Made by a program: the position numbers and the translations under genes. A stretch of DNA of 9,711 bases from DATAMF01 sp964472565 (GTDB lineage Bacteria > Chloroflexota > Anaerolineae > Aggregatilineales > Aggregatilineaceae): the NCBI GenBank assembly GCA_964472565.1, contig CAYYNB010000204.1, positions 1-9,711 on the forward strand. The letters are read 5' to 3'. How positions within the stretch are numbered: position 1 is the stretch's first letter; every line of letters begins with the position of its first letter. The notes below the pieces were generated by a model. The model was not told the DNA's origin. It saw only the letters and a program-made list of their open reading frames with translations, and did not search any database. Shown here piece after piece: positions 1 to 6,793 of the stretch.

Positions 1-2
1 CC

Positions 3-1106
3 GGGGTGCAGGCGGCTGCCGGGCAGATCATCAACCCCACCCCTTGTCTCGCCACCAGTGACAGCGATCTGACCGTGTGGCGCAAATATGAAGGGAATCC
101 CCTTTTTACCGCCCCCCTGGACAATCTCGTAGGCTTCCGCGATCACAGCCTCTGGCGCGAAGAGGATGTCTGGTATCACCTGATCGGGTCCGGCCTCGAT
201 GGGGTAGGCGGCACCGTACTTTTGTTCCGCTCGCCCGACCTCTACCACTGGGAATACCTCTACCCGTTTTGCGCTGGTGACACCTATACCTCGCCAACCC
301 TCTCCACCGGGGCTATGTGGGAATGCCCGCAGTTTTTATCCATCGACGGGCATCATTTTCTGGTCATCTCCGGCATGACGCGCGACGCTCTGCTTTACAC
401 CTTCTACCTCACCGGAACCTACCGCGATCACCGTTTTTATCCCAATGGCGTGCATCAATTGGATTGGGGCAGCGAATATTTTTATGCCCCGCAGGCCATG
501 CGCGATGACCAGGGCCGGACCATAATGTTTGGCTGGGTGCGCGAAGGCCGCTCCGTCGCCGCCCAGGATGCTGCCGGGTGGGCGGGCGTGATGACGCTGC
601 CGCGTCTGGTAACGGTGGGTGAGGATGGTTTGTTGCGGTTGGAGCCTGTGCCCGAAGTACAAACCCTGCGCTCCGATTCCATTCACTTTTCCAATATCGA
701 GCTGACCGCCCTCGGCCCTGATCCGGTGGGCAACTGCTTTGAACTTCTCGCGGACATCGATCTGCTGGACAGCGCCGACCTCGAACTCGATCTGTGTCTG
801 TCGCCCGATAGTCAGGAACGCACGCGCATTGTGTTCAGTCCCACCCGTGCCGCATGGTCGGTGATCCGTGATCAGTCCAGCGCAGACCCCACCATCGAAC
901 ATGCCGCCCAGTCGGCCCCGCTTCAACCGGGACCGCTGCACCTTCACGTTTTTGTGGATCATTCTTTGCTCGAAGTGTTTGTGAACGGCACCTGCCTCAC
1001 GACGCGCATTTATCCCACGCGCCCCGACAGCCGTATTTTGCAGTTCAACACGGCTCATGCGCAGCTCAAATCGTTCGATCGGTGGAAAATGCGATCCATT
1101 TGGTAA
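3..1106 (+). CDS. Glycoside hydrolase family 32 enzyme (beta-fructosidase/levanase/sucrose-6-P hydrolase type), 5'-truncated by window edge
   Basis: The product would hydrolyse beta-fructofuranosyl bonds in sucrose, levan or inulin. The frame is open to the left edge, so the GTG at 6 is not a convincing start and the N-terminus, including the family's WMNDPNG nucleophile motif, lies outside the window. Residue numbers below count from that GTG. The five-bladed propeller is represented by LATSDSDLTVW (16-25), NPLF (31-34), the FRD motif (44-46; Asp46 is the transition-state stabiliser), WECP (105-108; Glu106 is the acid/base) and GSEYFYAPQ (155-163). The C-terminal beta-sandwich is recognised by DHSLLEVFVNG near residues 319-329. 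Two motif variants are visible: FRDH where FRDP is usual, and WECPQF where WECPDF is usual. The catalytic Asp and Glu are both kept, so activity is plausible. No sugar transporter or regulator is visible, and substrate specificity cannot be read from this fragment. Confidence 0.9.
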   Translation, partial: GVQAAAGQIINPTPCLATSDSDLTVWRKYEGNPLFTAPLDNLVGFRDHSLWREEDVWYHLIGSGLDGVGGTVLLFRSPDLYHWEYLYPFCAGDTYTSPTLSTGAMWECPQFLSIDGHHFLVISGMTRDALLYTFYLTGTYRDHRFYPNGVHQLDWGSEYFYAPQAMRDDQGRTIMFGWVREGRSVAAQDAAGWAGVMTLPRLVTVGEDGLLRLEPVPEVQTLRSDSIHFSNIELTALGPDPVGNCFELLADIDLLDSADLELDLCLSPDSQERTRIVFSPTRAAWSVIRDQSSADPTIEHAAQSAPLQPGPLHLHVFVDHSLLEVFVNGTCLTTRIYPTRPDSRILQFNTAHAQLKSFDRWKMRSIW

Positions 1107-1115
1107 GGCCATCCC

Positions 1116-1196
1116 ATGACCCACATCTTTCGCGCCGAGGATCAACGGCGGTGGCACCCTGTTCTTTCGATGGCACTCACGCCGCACCCTTCGTAG
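1116..1196 (+). other. Short 26-codon ORF running into a repeat; possible gene remnant or chance ORF
   Basis: An ATG 9 nt after the glycoside hydrolase stop follows an AAGG (1105-1108) and opens a frame beginning MTHIFRAEDQRRWHP. It ends at a TAG supplied by the TTCGTAGGGG edge of the palindromic repeat. It could be the start of a gene that was truncated by repeat insertion, or simply chance. I do not recognise the peptide. Confidence 0.15.
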
Positions 1197-1281
1197 GGGC
1201 AATTCACGAATTGCCCCGCGCTTTCTGCCCCGCCCGCTTCTCCCCTTTCTCCGCGTGCGGGGAAAGGGGCCGGGGGATAGC
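1191..1281 (+). repeat. Composite palindromic repeat, modules A-B
   Basis: Module A is a perfect inverted repeat with arms GGGGCAATTC (1196-1205) and GAATTGCCCC (1208-1217) around a 2-nt AC, preceded by TTCGTA. Module B is a second palindrome with arms CCCCTTTCTCCGC (1242-1254) and GCGGGGAAAGGGG (1257-1269); one T.G pair interrupts otherwise complete pairing. It ends in GGCCGGGGGATAG. The same A-B pair recurs at 9595-9692 and, with B damaged, at 7318-7425. It carries no gene and looks like a small non-autonomous mobile or REP-like element. Confidence 0.85.
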
Positions 1282-1309
1282 CTTATCTTGAGACCTATAG
1301 TGGCGCAGC

Positions 1310-1360
1310 TTGAGCGTTCACGTGTATTGCAACAAATGATACACCGCGTTACCCTATGAT
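1310..1360 (+). promoter_or_regulatory. Candidate promoter with operator-like dyad upstream of the importer operon
   Basis: A 6-bp inverted repeat, GTGTAT (1322-1327) and ATACAC (1339-1344), has an 11-nt spacer. A good -10-like TATGAT lies at 1355-1360. No convincing -35 stands at the normal distance (1332-1337 reads ACAAAT), and the dyad covers that position. This arrangement fits a regulated promoter whose -35 region is bound by a dimeric regulator. It does not match the E. coli ModE box. This is a proposal from pattern only. Confidence 0.3.
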
Positions 1361-1392
1361 TGCGTGAAATATTTTGTGCCAAAGGAGCCTCT

Positions 1393-2700
1393 ATGTTTCG
1401 TAAGGTAGTGGTTTTACTCATTCTGACCACGTTGTTCCTGTCGGGGGTGGTCGCCGCTCAGGATTCTGCTCCCTTTACCATCCAGGCTGATGAAGCACTC
1501 CGCCCGGCCCTCGAAGCCCTCTATGCCGCTTCGTTTGCGGGCGCGGCTCCCTCCTATGTTGATGCCGGTGCCGATCTCTTGGTTTCAGCGGATGCCGAAG
1601 CGCTGGCCGCCGCCACGACGACTCTCCCCGATTATTTCGTGCCCGCTGGCGGGATGGTCGCGCTGTCTGATAATGCTGATGCTGCCGCGTTTATCACTTT
1701 TGCCGTGTCGCCCGACGGTCAGCAGGTGTTGATCGACGGCGGTTTTCTGCCCGCCAGCATCACCATCACCGATCAGGCCGGTAACACCGTCGAGATTCCG
1801 CAGCCCGTCCGCAGTGTGATCACCCCGCACAGCATCGCCACGTACACCGTCTATGGTGTCAGCGGGGGAGATCGTCTGATCGCGGGTGCTTTCCTCGGCG
1901 CGCGTGATGAACCCGGCATCACCCGCATGACCCAAATGGATCCGCGCTTCCCCGACATTCAGAGCCGCACCATGTCGCAGAAGGAAATTAATGTCGAAGA
2001 AGTCGCCACCCTCGCCCCCGATGTTATCCTGACCAGTTCCCGCAGCCAGTGGCTCGATGCGGTGGCCGAACTCGATATTCCGGTGGTGCTGTTCGCGGGT
2101 GAAACGCCCGAAGCGCTCAAGGAAGCCGTGTTGATCATCGGCCAGATTCTCGGCCCCAACACCACCGCCCACGCCGAAGCCTGGATCGCCTACTACGACT
2201 CCGTCCTGGCGAAGGTGGCCGAAGCCGCCGCCAATGCCGAAACGCATCCCGCCGTTCTGATTTCAGGCTCCGAACCGTTGCGGGTTGCCAGTGGCGAAAT
2301 GTACCAGTCCTTTATGGTGGCTGCGGCGGGCGGCACGTCGGTTAGTGCGGATCTGACCGGCTACTGGAACGACTCGAATCTGGAACAGATCGCGGTCTGG
2401 AATCCCGCTATAATTATTACGGTGCCGTACAGCGGCGAATCGTTTACCATCATCACCACCAGCGCCGAATGGCAGGTCGTCGGAGCGGTGCAAAACGATC
2501 AGGTGTACCAGTTGCCCAGTTATGTCGCCCCCTGGGATACCCCCATCCAGGAATCTGTCTTGGGCGTCATCTGGATGGCGAACCTGTTTTATCCCGGTCA
2601 GGTTGATCTGGACTGCGCTGCCGAAGTTGGGTATTTTTATCGCACTTTCTATAACTATGAACTGCCGGAAGAAGAGATAACCGCTCTATGCGGGTCGTAG
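1393..2700 (+). CDS. Secreted substrate-binding protein: degenerate ModA-like lobe fused to a FecB/BtuF/MolA-type binding domain
   Basis: This is the extracytoplasmic binding protein of the ABC importer encoded directly downstream. The start is ATG 1393, with AAAGGAG at 1381-1387; an in-frame TTG at 1360 lacks such a site. Residues 1-22 form a signal peptide ending in VVAA; there is no lipobox cysteine. Residues 27-120 resemble ModA with its middle removed: an ADEAL turn (32-36), GADLLVSAD (59-67) and, near the end, AAFITFAVSPDGQQVLIDGGFLP-like residues 98-120. Residues 125-435 form a complete periplasmic-binding domain of the cobalamin/siderophore class, beginning ITDQAGNTVEIP and including TGYWNDSNLEQI, APWDTP (379-384) and SVLGVIWMA (388-396). 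Cys408 and Cys433 could pair. The stop overlaps the permease start by 13 nt, so the two are translationally coupled. The ligand is inferred to be molybdate/tungstate; iron chelates or corrinoids remain possible. Confidence 0.88.
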   Translation: MFRKVVVLLILTTLFLSGVVAAQDSAPFTIQADEALRPALEALYAASFAGAAPSYVDAGADLLVSADAEALAAATTTLPDYFVPAGGMVALSDNADAAAFITFAVSPDGQQVLIDGGFLPASITITDQAGNTVEIPQPVRSVITPHSIATYTVYGVSGGDRLIAGAFLGARDEPGITRMTQMDPRFPDIQSRTMSQKEINVEEVATLAPDVILTSSRSQWLDAVAELDIPVVLFAGETPEALKEAVLIIGQILGPNTTAHAEAWIAYYDSVLAKVAEAAANAETHPAVLISGSEPLRVASGEMYQSFMVAAAGGTSVSADLTGYWNDSNLEQIAVWNPAIIITVPYSGESFTIITTSAEWQVVGAVQNDQVYQLPSYVAPWDTPIQESVLGVIWMANLFYPGQVDLDCAAEVGYFYRTFYNYELPEEEITALCGS

Positions 2701-3731
2701 CCCTGCGCCAAATCAAAACAACCGTCCAACAGCACGACATCCTGTATGTGGTGCTGTTGGCACTCCCGCTCATTCTGTTTCTTTATTCCCTGACATTGGG
2801 CCTCTATCCGATCACAGTGGAAGAGGTCGCGCGTATTCTCATTTCGCCCATTTTTCCCTCCGCTGCGCATGGGGTGGACGAAACGGCCAAAACGTTAGTC
2901 CTGCGTATCCGGCTTCCGCGGGTGTTGTCTGCGGTCCTCATCGGCTCGACAATGGCGGGCACCGGAACCGCGTTTCAGGGCATTTTCAAAAATCCCCTGG
3001 TCGATTCGAATTTGCTCGGTGTCACATCTGGCGCGGGTTTTGGCGCGGCCTTAGCCCTTACCCTGGATTTAGGGAATTCTCAGGTACAGCTTTTTGCCTT
3101 CGTCTTTGGACTCGTTGCGGTGGCGCTGGCCTTTTTCGGCAGCCGTCTCTATCACACCGCCCCCATGATCGTCCTGACCCTGATGGGCGTGCTCATCGGT
3201 TCCTTTTTCGGCTCCCTGACTTCGCTTCTCAAGTATATTGCTGACCCCCTGGACACCTTGCCCGCCATCACTTTCTGGCTGTTAGGCGGTCTGACCGGGG
3301 CCACCTGGAAGGACATCCCGCTGCTCGCCGGAATCACCCTTACCGGCAGCGTGTTTCTGTGGCTGATCCGCTGGAAACTGAATATTTTGTCGTTGGGTGA
3401 TGAAGAAGCGCTCACGCTCGGCATCAACCCCAACCGGATGAAGTTGGTCATCATCATCTGTGCAACTCTCATGACGGCGGCAGCCGTAGCGGTTGGCGGC
3501 GTCATCGGCTGGATCGGCCTCGTGATTCCCCACGCCGGGCGGATCATCGTCGGCCCGAATCATGTACGTCTGCTTCCGGTGTCGCTCAGTCTCGGCGCGT
3601 GTTTTCTGCTTATCATCGATAACATTTCCCGCACGCTGCTTCCTGCTGAAGTGCCTCTCGGCGTTCTGACTGGGCTGGTGGGCGTGCCCCTGTTGGTCCT
3701 GCTCCTGCGCCGCAACCGGACTGGGTGGTGA
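2688..3731 (+). CDS. FecCD/BtuC-family ABC importer permease
   Basis: This is the membrane subunit of a type II ABC importer, expected to work as a homodimer with two copies of the ATPase encoded next. At 347 residues it has the normal family length, with about ten hydrophobic segments starting at residues 19-39. Family landmarks in order are RLPRVLSAVLIG (75-86), KNPLVDSNLLGVTSGAG (101-117), FWLLGGLTG (196-204), LGDEEALTLGIN (236-247), GWIGLVIPHAGRIIVG (274-289) and EVPLGVLTGLVGVP (321-334). The start ATG lies inside the end of the binding-protein gene and has GGAAGAAGAG 11 nt upstream, so coupled translation is likely. Its stop is 2 nt from the ATPase ATG. Nothing in the sequence fixes the substrate; the fold serves cobalamin, siderophore, haem and molybdate (MolB) systems. 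Confidence 0.95.
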   Translation: MRVVALRQIKTTVQQHDILYVVLLALPLILFLYSLTLGLYPITVEEVARILISPIFPSAAHGVDETAKTLVLRIRLPRVLSAVLIGSTMAGTGTAFQGIFKNPLVDSNLLGVTSGAGFGAALALTLDLGNSQVQLFAFVFGLVAVALAFFGSRLYHTAPMIVLTLMGVLIGSFFGSLTSLLKYIADPLDTLPAITFWLLGGLTGATWKDIPLLAGITLTGSVFLWLIRWKLNILSLGDEEALTLGINPNRMKLVIIICATLMTAAAVAVGGVIGWIGLVIPHAGRIIVGPNHVRLLPVSLSLGACFLLIIDNISRTLLPAEVPLGVLTGLVGVPLLVLLLRRNRTGW

Positions 3732-3733
3732 TC

Positions 3734-4534
3734 ATGCTCGAAGCACGCGCCCTCCATTTTGCTTATAATTCCGATGCCGCTGTGCTGCATGACATTTCCG
3801 TGCAGATTCACGCGGGCGAAATCCTGTTTTTGTTGGGGCGCAATGGCTGCGGCAAAACAACCCTGATGCGCTGTTTAAGCGGCCTGCTGCATCCCGCCGC
3901 CGGCGAAGTCTTGTTGCATGACCGTAACATCACCTCGATCCCACCTGCCGAACGTGCCCGCCGTGTCGGTCTGATCCCGCAGATTCACAGCCCGGCTTTT
4001 GCTTACACCGTTCACGACATTGTCCTGATGGGCCGCGCCCCCCATTTGCGCCTCTTCGACAAGCCCGGCTCGTCCGATCACGCCGCTGCTGATGCTGCCT
4101 TAGATCGCGTCGGCATGCTCGATTTCCGTGATCGCCCCTATACCCAGTTGAGCGGCGGTCAGCGCCAGATGGTTATGATTGCGCGCGGCCTGACGCAGCA
4201 GTGTGACATCCTGCTGATGGACGAACCCGACGCCCATCTTGATCCGCGCAACCAGCATCTGATTATGGAAATCGTGCGCGATCTGACTCGTGAAGATCTG
4301 ACCTTTGTGATCTCGTCCCACACGCCGAATCATGCCCTCGCCTATGCGGATCGCGTGCTGCTGCTTCGCGAAGGTCGTTGCCTCGCGCTGGGGGTGCCCC
4401 CCGCTACCCTCACCGAGCCGCTGCTCTCGTCCGCCTATGGCATGGACACCGAGATCATTTACCAGACATATAACGGCCAACCCATCCCGCGCGCGATCCT
4501 CCCGCGCCAGAACGGAAATCATTCCCATGAATAA
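3734..4534 (+). CDS. ABC importer ATPase, FecE/BtuD/MolC type
   Basis: This cytoplasmic subunit powers the importer. From ATG 3734 the protein has 266 residues. Alternative GTG starts at 3725 and 3728 overlap the permease stop and cannot be excluded. The motifs are complete: Walker A GRNGCGKTT (35-43), Q-loop Gln83, signature LSGGQ (139-143), Walker B DILLMDE (158-164), D-loop HLD (168-170) and switch His196 in SSHTPNHA. The segment FAYTVHDIVLMGRAPHL (89-105) is typical of the iron/cobalamin/MolC branch rather than of ModC; there is no C-terminal TOBE (molybdate-binding) domain and the tail is short. The residue after the Walker B DEP is Asp where Thr is usual, a minor variant. The gene ends just before a repeat element that separates it from the NTPase gene. 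Confidence 0.95.
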   Translation: MLEARALHFAYNSDAAVLHDISVQIHAGEILFLLGRNGCGKTTLMRCLSGLLHPAAGEVLLHDRNITSIPPAERARRVGLIPQIHSPAFAYTVHDIVLMGRAPHLRLFDKPGSSDHAAADAALDRVGMLDFRDRPYTQLSGGQRQMVMIARGLTQQCDILLMDEPDAHLDPRNQHLIMEIVRDLTREDLTFVISSHTPNHALAYADRVLLLREGRCLALGVPPATLTEPLLSSAYGMDTEIIYQTYNGQPIPRAILPRQNGNHSHE

Positions 4535-4580
4535 ACGCTGGTCTTTCCCGTTTCACCACGTGCCGCTTGCCATTTCTGAC

Positions 4581-4668
4581 TTCCTCCTCGCCAACTCGGT
4601 TGGAGAGGGGGCTGAGGTTCGCTTCCCCCCCTTCCTGCTTGCGGGAAGGGGCCGAGGGTAGGGTAGGG
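4581..4668 (+). repeat. Composite palindromic repeat, modules D-C, inside the importer operon
   Basis: Module D has arms CCAAC (4591-4595) and GTTGG (4599-4603) around TCG, extended by CCTC (4586-4589) pairing with GAGG (4605-4608). Module C has arms CCCCTTCC (4628-4635) and GGAAGGGG (4644-4651) around the loop TGCTTGCG, then a G-rich tail with GGGTAGGGTAGGGG. Module D recurs at 7278-7315; module C with the same loop recurs at 9491-9520. The element fills most of the 145-nt gap between the ATPase stop and the NTPase start. A 44-codon frame from ATG 4528 runs through it and is not considered a gene. Confidence 0.8.
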
Positions 4669-4679
4669 GTTAACCACCG

Positions 4680-5177
4680 ATGACTCCCCACCTCCTGATC
4701 ATCACGGGCGACATGGGCGCGGGCAAAACAACCTGGTGCCGCAATTTTATCGACCACATCCGCACCCAGGGCCATACCGTCTCCGGCTTGCTCTCGCCCG
4801 CCTTGTTTGACGACGGCACCAAAACCGGAATCGCGCTGCTCAACCTGTCCACCGGCGAACAGCGCCAGCTTGCCCGCCTCCGCACCGGAGATTCGGCTCC
4901 CGCTGGCATCGCGACGCGCCGCTGGGCCTTCGACTCCGATGTGTTAGCCTGGGGCGACTCGATCTTGCGCGCCATGCCCCCCACCTATCTCCTCGTGATC
5001 GACGAACTCGGCCCCCTCGAACTGGAGCAGGGCGCGGGCTGGCAGTCGGCTTTGCCCCTGCTCGATTCCGGCGAGCAGTATGAAATGGCCTGCGTGGTGA
5101 TCCGCCCCTCCTTAGTGCCCGTCGCATGGGCGCGCTGGCCCCACGCCGTCGTGTTTACCGTCGAAGGCGAAGCGTAG
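4680..5177 (+). CDS. THEP1-type nucleoside-triphosphatase (NTPase_1 / DUF2478-like P-loop protein)
   Basis: This is a P-loop NTPase of 165 residues, close to the usual length of THEP1 proteins. Walker A is GDMGAGKTT (10-18). The central VSGLLSP followed by TKTGIALLNL (33-56) matches the family's strand after the P-loop. Walker B is the diagnostic DELGPLEL (108-115), followed by a Trp-containing helix and VVIRPSLVP near residues 133-141, as in family members. Purified THEP1 proteins hydrolyse NTPs slowly, but their cellular role is unsettled. Related DUF2478 proteins occur beside molybdenum transport genes, which fits the operon here. The start ATG has only a weak G-rich sequence upstream, contributed by the repeat, so translation may be lower than for the upstream genes. 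An intact operon is likely despite the 145-nt gap. Function in metal or cofactor handling is inferred. Confidence 0.85.
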   Translation: MTPHLLIITGDMGAGKTTWCRNFIDHIRTQGHTVSGLLSPALFDDGTKTGIALLNLSTGEQRQLARLRTGDSAPAGIATRRWAFDSDVLAWGDSILRAMPPTYLLVIDELGPLELEQGAGWQSALPLLDSGEQYEMACVVIRPSLVPVAWARWPHAVVFTVEGEA

Positions 5178-5200
5178 GGCGGACGTGTTTTTCCCGTCGT

Positions 5201-5229
5201 TTCCTATTCTTCAGCTTGTAGCGTAGAAT
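5201..5229 (+). promoter_or_regulatory. Weak candidate promoter for the secreted-protein gene
   Basis: A -10-like TAGAAT (5224-5229) has a poor -35-like TTCCTA (5201-5206) at a 17-nt spacing, in the 86-nt gap before the next gene. The gap is less GC-rich than its surroundings, as promoters often are. The match is weak, and readthrough from the importer operon is an equally good explanation. Confidence 0.2.
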
Positions 5230-5263
5230 TTCCTTCGTGCGTTCACTTCTCAAGGAGAATTTC

Positions 5264-6757
5264 ATGCGCCGCCTGTTCCCCCTGTTCCTCACGCTGTTGA
5301 TATTGGTTTCCATCTTTTCGCCATCCGTTTTCGCTCAGACCGATTCACGTGAATTCAACCTTACGGATCGGATCACTTTCACCTACAGTACCCAGGTTGC
5401 GCCCGATGCAACCTATCGCCTGGTCCCCGCCACCCACGAGATCGCGACTCCCACCGGCCCCGTCCCCGAATACACCGAGATCGCTTTCCAGACCTTCGCC
5501 AATGAATGGACCAATACCGGCCAGTACATCTATGTCTATCCGGTGATCACGTTCCCCACCGATCCCAGCACGCCCTTCGCGCAGGAACTCGCCAGTTTGC
5601 AGGCCGTTTTAGCCGCGCGTCCGGCGGTTCCGGCGGGCAATCTGCCCATGCTGCCTGTCGTGACGGCGAACCAGTATTTCCGCGCCCAGGTCCAGTATCT
5701 CGATTTCGCCACCGGATCAGGCATTCGTTACATCACGGCGGCGGGCTTCGATGTCTCGCCCATCAGCAATCAATCGCTGTTTTACAGCTTCCAGGGCCTC
5801 ACCGCCGACGGCGCGTACTACATCGCGGGCATGTTCCCGATCAAATCGCCTGTGCTGCCCGATGTCCCCGCATCGATGGACGCCGACCAGTATAATCAGT
5901 TTGCTTCCACCTTCGATGCCTATCTGGTCGAGCTTACCAACCAGTTGAACGCGCAGACGCCTGAAAGTTTCTCTACGAATCTGACTCTGCTGGATGCGCT
6001 CGTTGCTTCGATCCAGACCACCGCGCCCGCCGCCACCATCGTGACTCCGGTAGGCGCTGCCGGAGACGCGGCTTTCGACAACATCCATTTCACCTATGAT
6101 CCAACGCTTGCCAGCCGCCTCGAAGTCGATGTGATCGCGCCCTTCACCGACGCCGAAGGCATGACCATGTATGGCTCTCTGCCCGGCAGCACGGTCTTCA
6201 GCTTCTACGATTACCCGGTCACGCGTTATTACGGGCAGCCCGAAATTCGCATTTTCCCGGTGGACACCTTCCCCGGCACGAACAACGTTTCCGATCAGGT
6301 TCTCGCGCAGCTTCAGCAGTTTTTGGCGACACGTCCGGCCTTGACCTCCGATACCGGGCAGGTGATCCCGGCCTTGCAAATCCCCGTTCTGCCGATAGTG
6401 AACGCGGCCCAGGTCTTCGTGGTCAAGCCGCAGTATCTCGATTTCCAGAACGGCAGCGGTGTCCGGTTTGTGACCTACTATGCCCAGGCCCCCAGCCCAC
6501 TGTTCAACAACGGCACGGTTTTTTACACCTACCAGGGCCTCACCGCCGACGGCAAATACGTCATCACCGCGCAGTTCCCGGTGTATACGCCCGTCCTGCC
6601 CGACACCATCGACCCTAACACCTTCGACATTGAAGGTTTCATGACGACCTACGAGTCCTATCTGGCCGAGACAAACGTTGCTCTCGATGCATCGGCTTAC
6701 ACACCTGATCTCAGCCTGCTCGACGCCCTGATCCAGTCGATCAGCGTCGGCCAGTAA
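5264..6757 (+). CDS. Secreted protein of unknown function with two tandem copies of a ~245-residue domain
   Basis: The start is ATG 5264, with AAGGAG at 5252-5257; a GTG at 5237 is less likely. The protein has 497 residues. Residues 1-24 form a signal peptide ending SVFA, without a lipobox, so it is probably exported in soluble form. The rest is an internal duplication with a period of 243-246 residues. Matching landmarks are QYLDF (144-148 and 390-394) followed by GSGIR or GSGVR; QGLTADG followed by a Tyr and then FP and PVLPD; and LLDAL, with the conserved Asp at 244 and 487. Some DNA identity remains between copies, such as CTCACCGCCGACGGC in both. I recognise no catalytic motif and no named domain. 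The composition is rich in aromatic residues and Pro, as in beta-rich extracellular proteins. The position after the importer operon may mean co-expression, but a functional link is not shown. Confidence 0.88.
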   Translation: MRRLFPLFLTLLILVSIFSPSVFAQTDSREFNLTDRITFTYSTQVAPDATYRLVPATHEIATPTGPVPEYTEIAFQTFANEWTNTGQYIYVYPVITFPTDPSTPFAQELASLQAVLAARPAVPAGNLPMLPVVTANQYFRAQVQYLDFATGSGIRYITAAGFDVSPISNQSLFYSFQGLTADGAYYIAGMFPIKSPVLPDVPASMDADQYNQFASTFDAYLVELTNQLNAQTPESFSTNLTLLDALVASIQTTAPAATIVTPVGAAGDAAFDNIHFTYDPTLASRLEVDVIAPFTDAEGMTMYGSLPGSTVFSFYDYPVTRYYGQPEIRIFPVDTFPGTNNVSDQVLAQLQQFLATRPALTSDTGQVIPALQIPVLPIVNAAQVFVVKPQYLDFQNGSGVRFVTYYAQAPSPLFNNGTVFYTYQGLTADGKYVITAQFPVYTPVLPDTIDPNTFDIEGFMTTYESYLAETNVALDASAYTPDLSLLDALIQSISVGQ

Positions 6758-6793
6758 CGTTATCCTGTCATCTCCCTCACCAAGGGGTTCCTA

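Noticed and set aside
1281..1392. Molybdenum-cofactor or cobalamin riboswitch in the importer leader
   Set aside because: The non-repeat leader is only about 110 nt, and I see no B12-box-like or Moco-motif structure beyond one small dyad.
336..1430. Long open frame on the - strand (364 codons) opposite the GH32 gene
   Set aside because: It is antisense to a clear GH32 coding sequence, crosses the repeat, and its translation is rich in Arg, Gly and His with no recognisable domain; it is a GC-driven shadow.
1585..2247. 220-codon - strand frame opposite the binding-protein gene
   Set aside because: Shadow of a strongly supported gene on the + strand; low-complexity Gly/Asp/Arg translation and no ribosome site.
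4528..4661. 44-codon frame starting at ATG 4528, overlapping the ATPase stop
   Set aside because: Over half of it is translated repeat (modules D and C), and the NTPase with its own good N-terminus starts after it.
5717..6379. 220-codon - strand frame opposite the secreted duplicated protein
   Set aside because: The + strand gene has a signal peptide, a ribosome site and internal repeats; the antisense frame has none of these.
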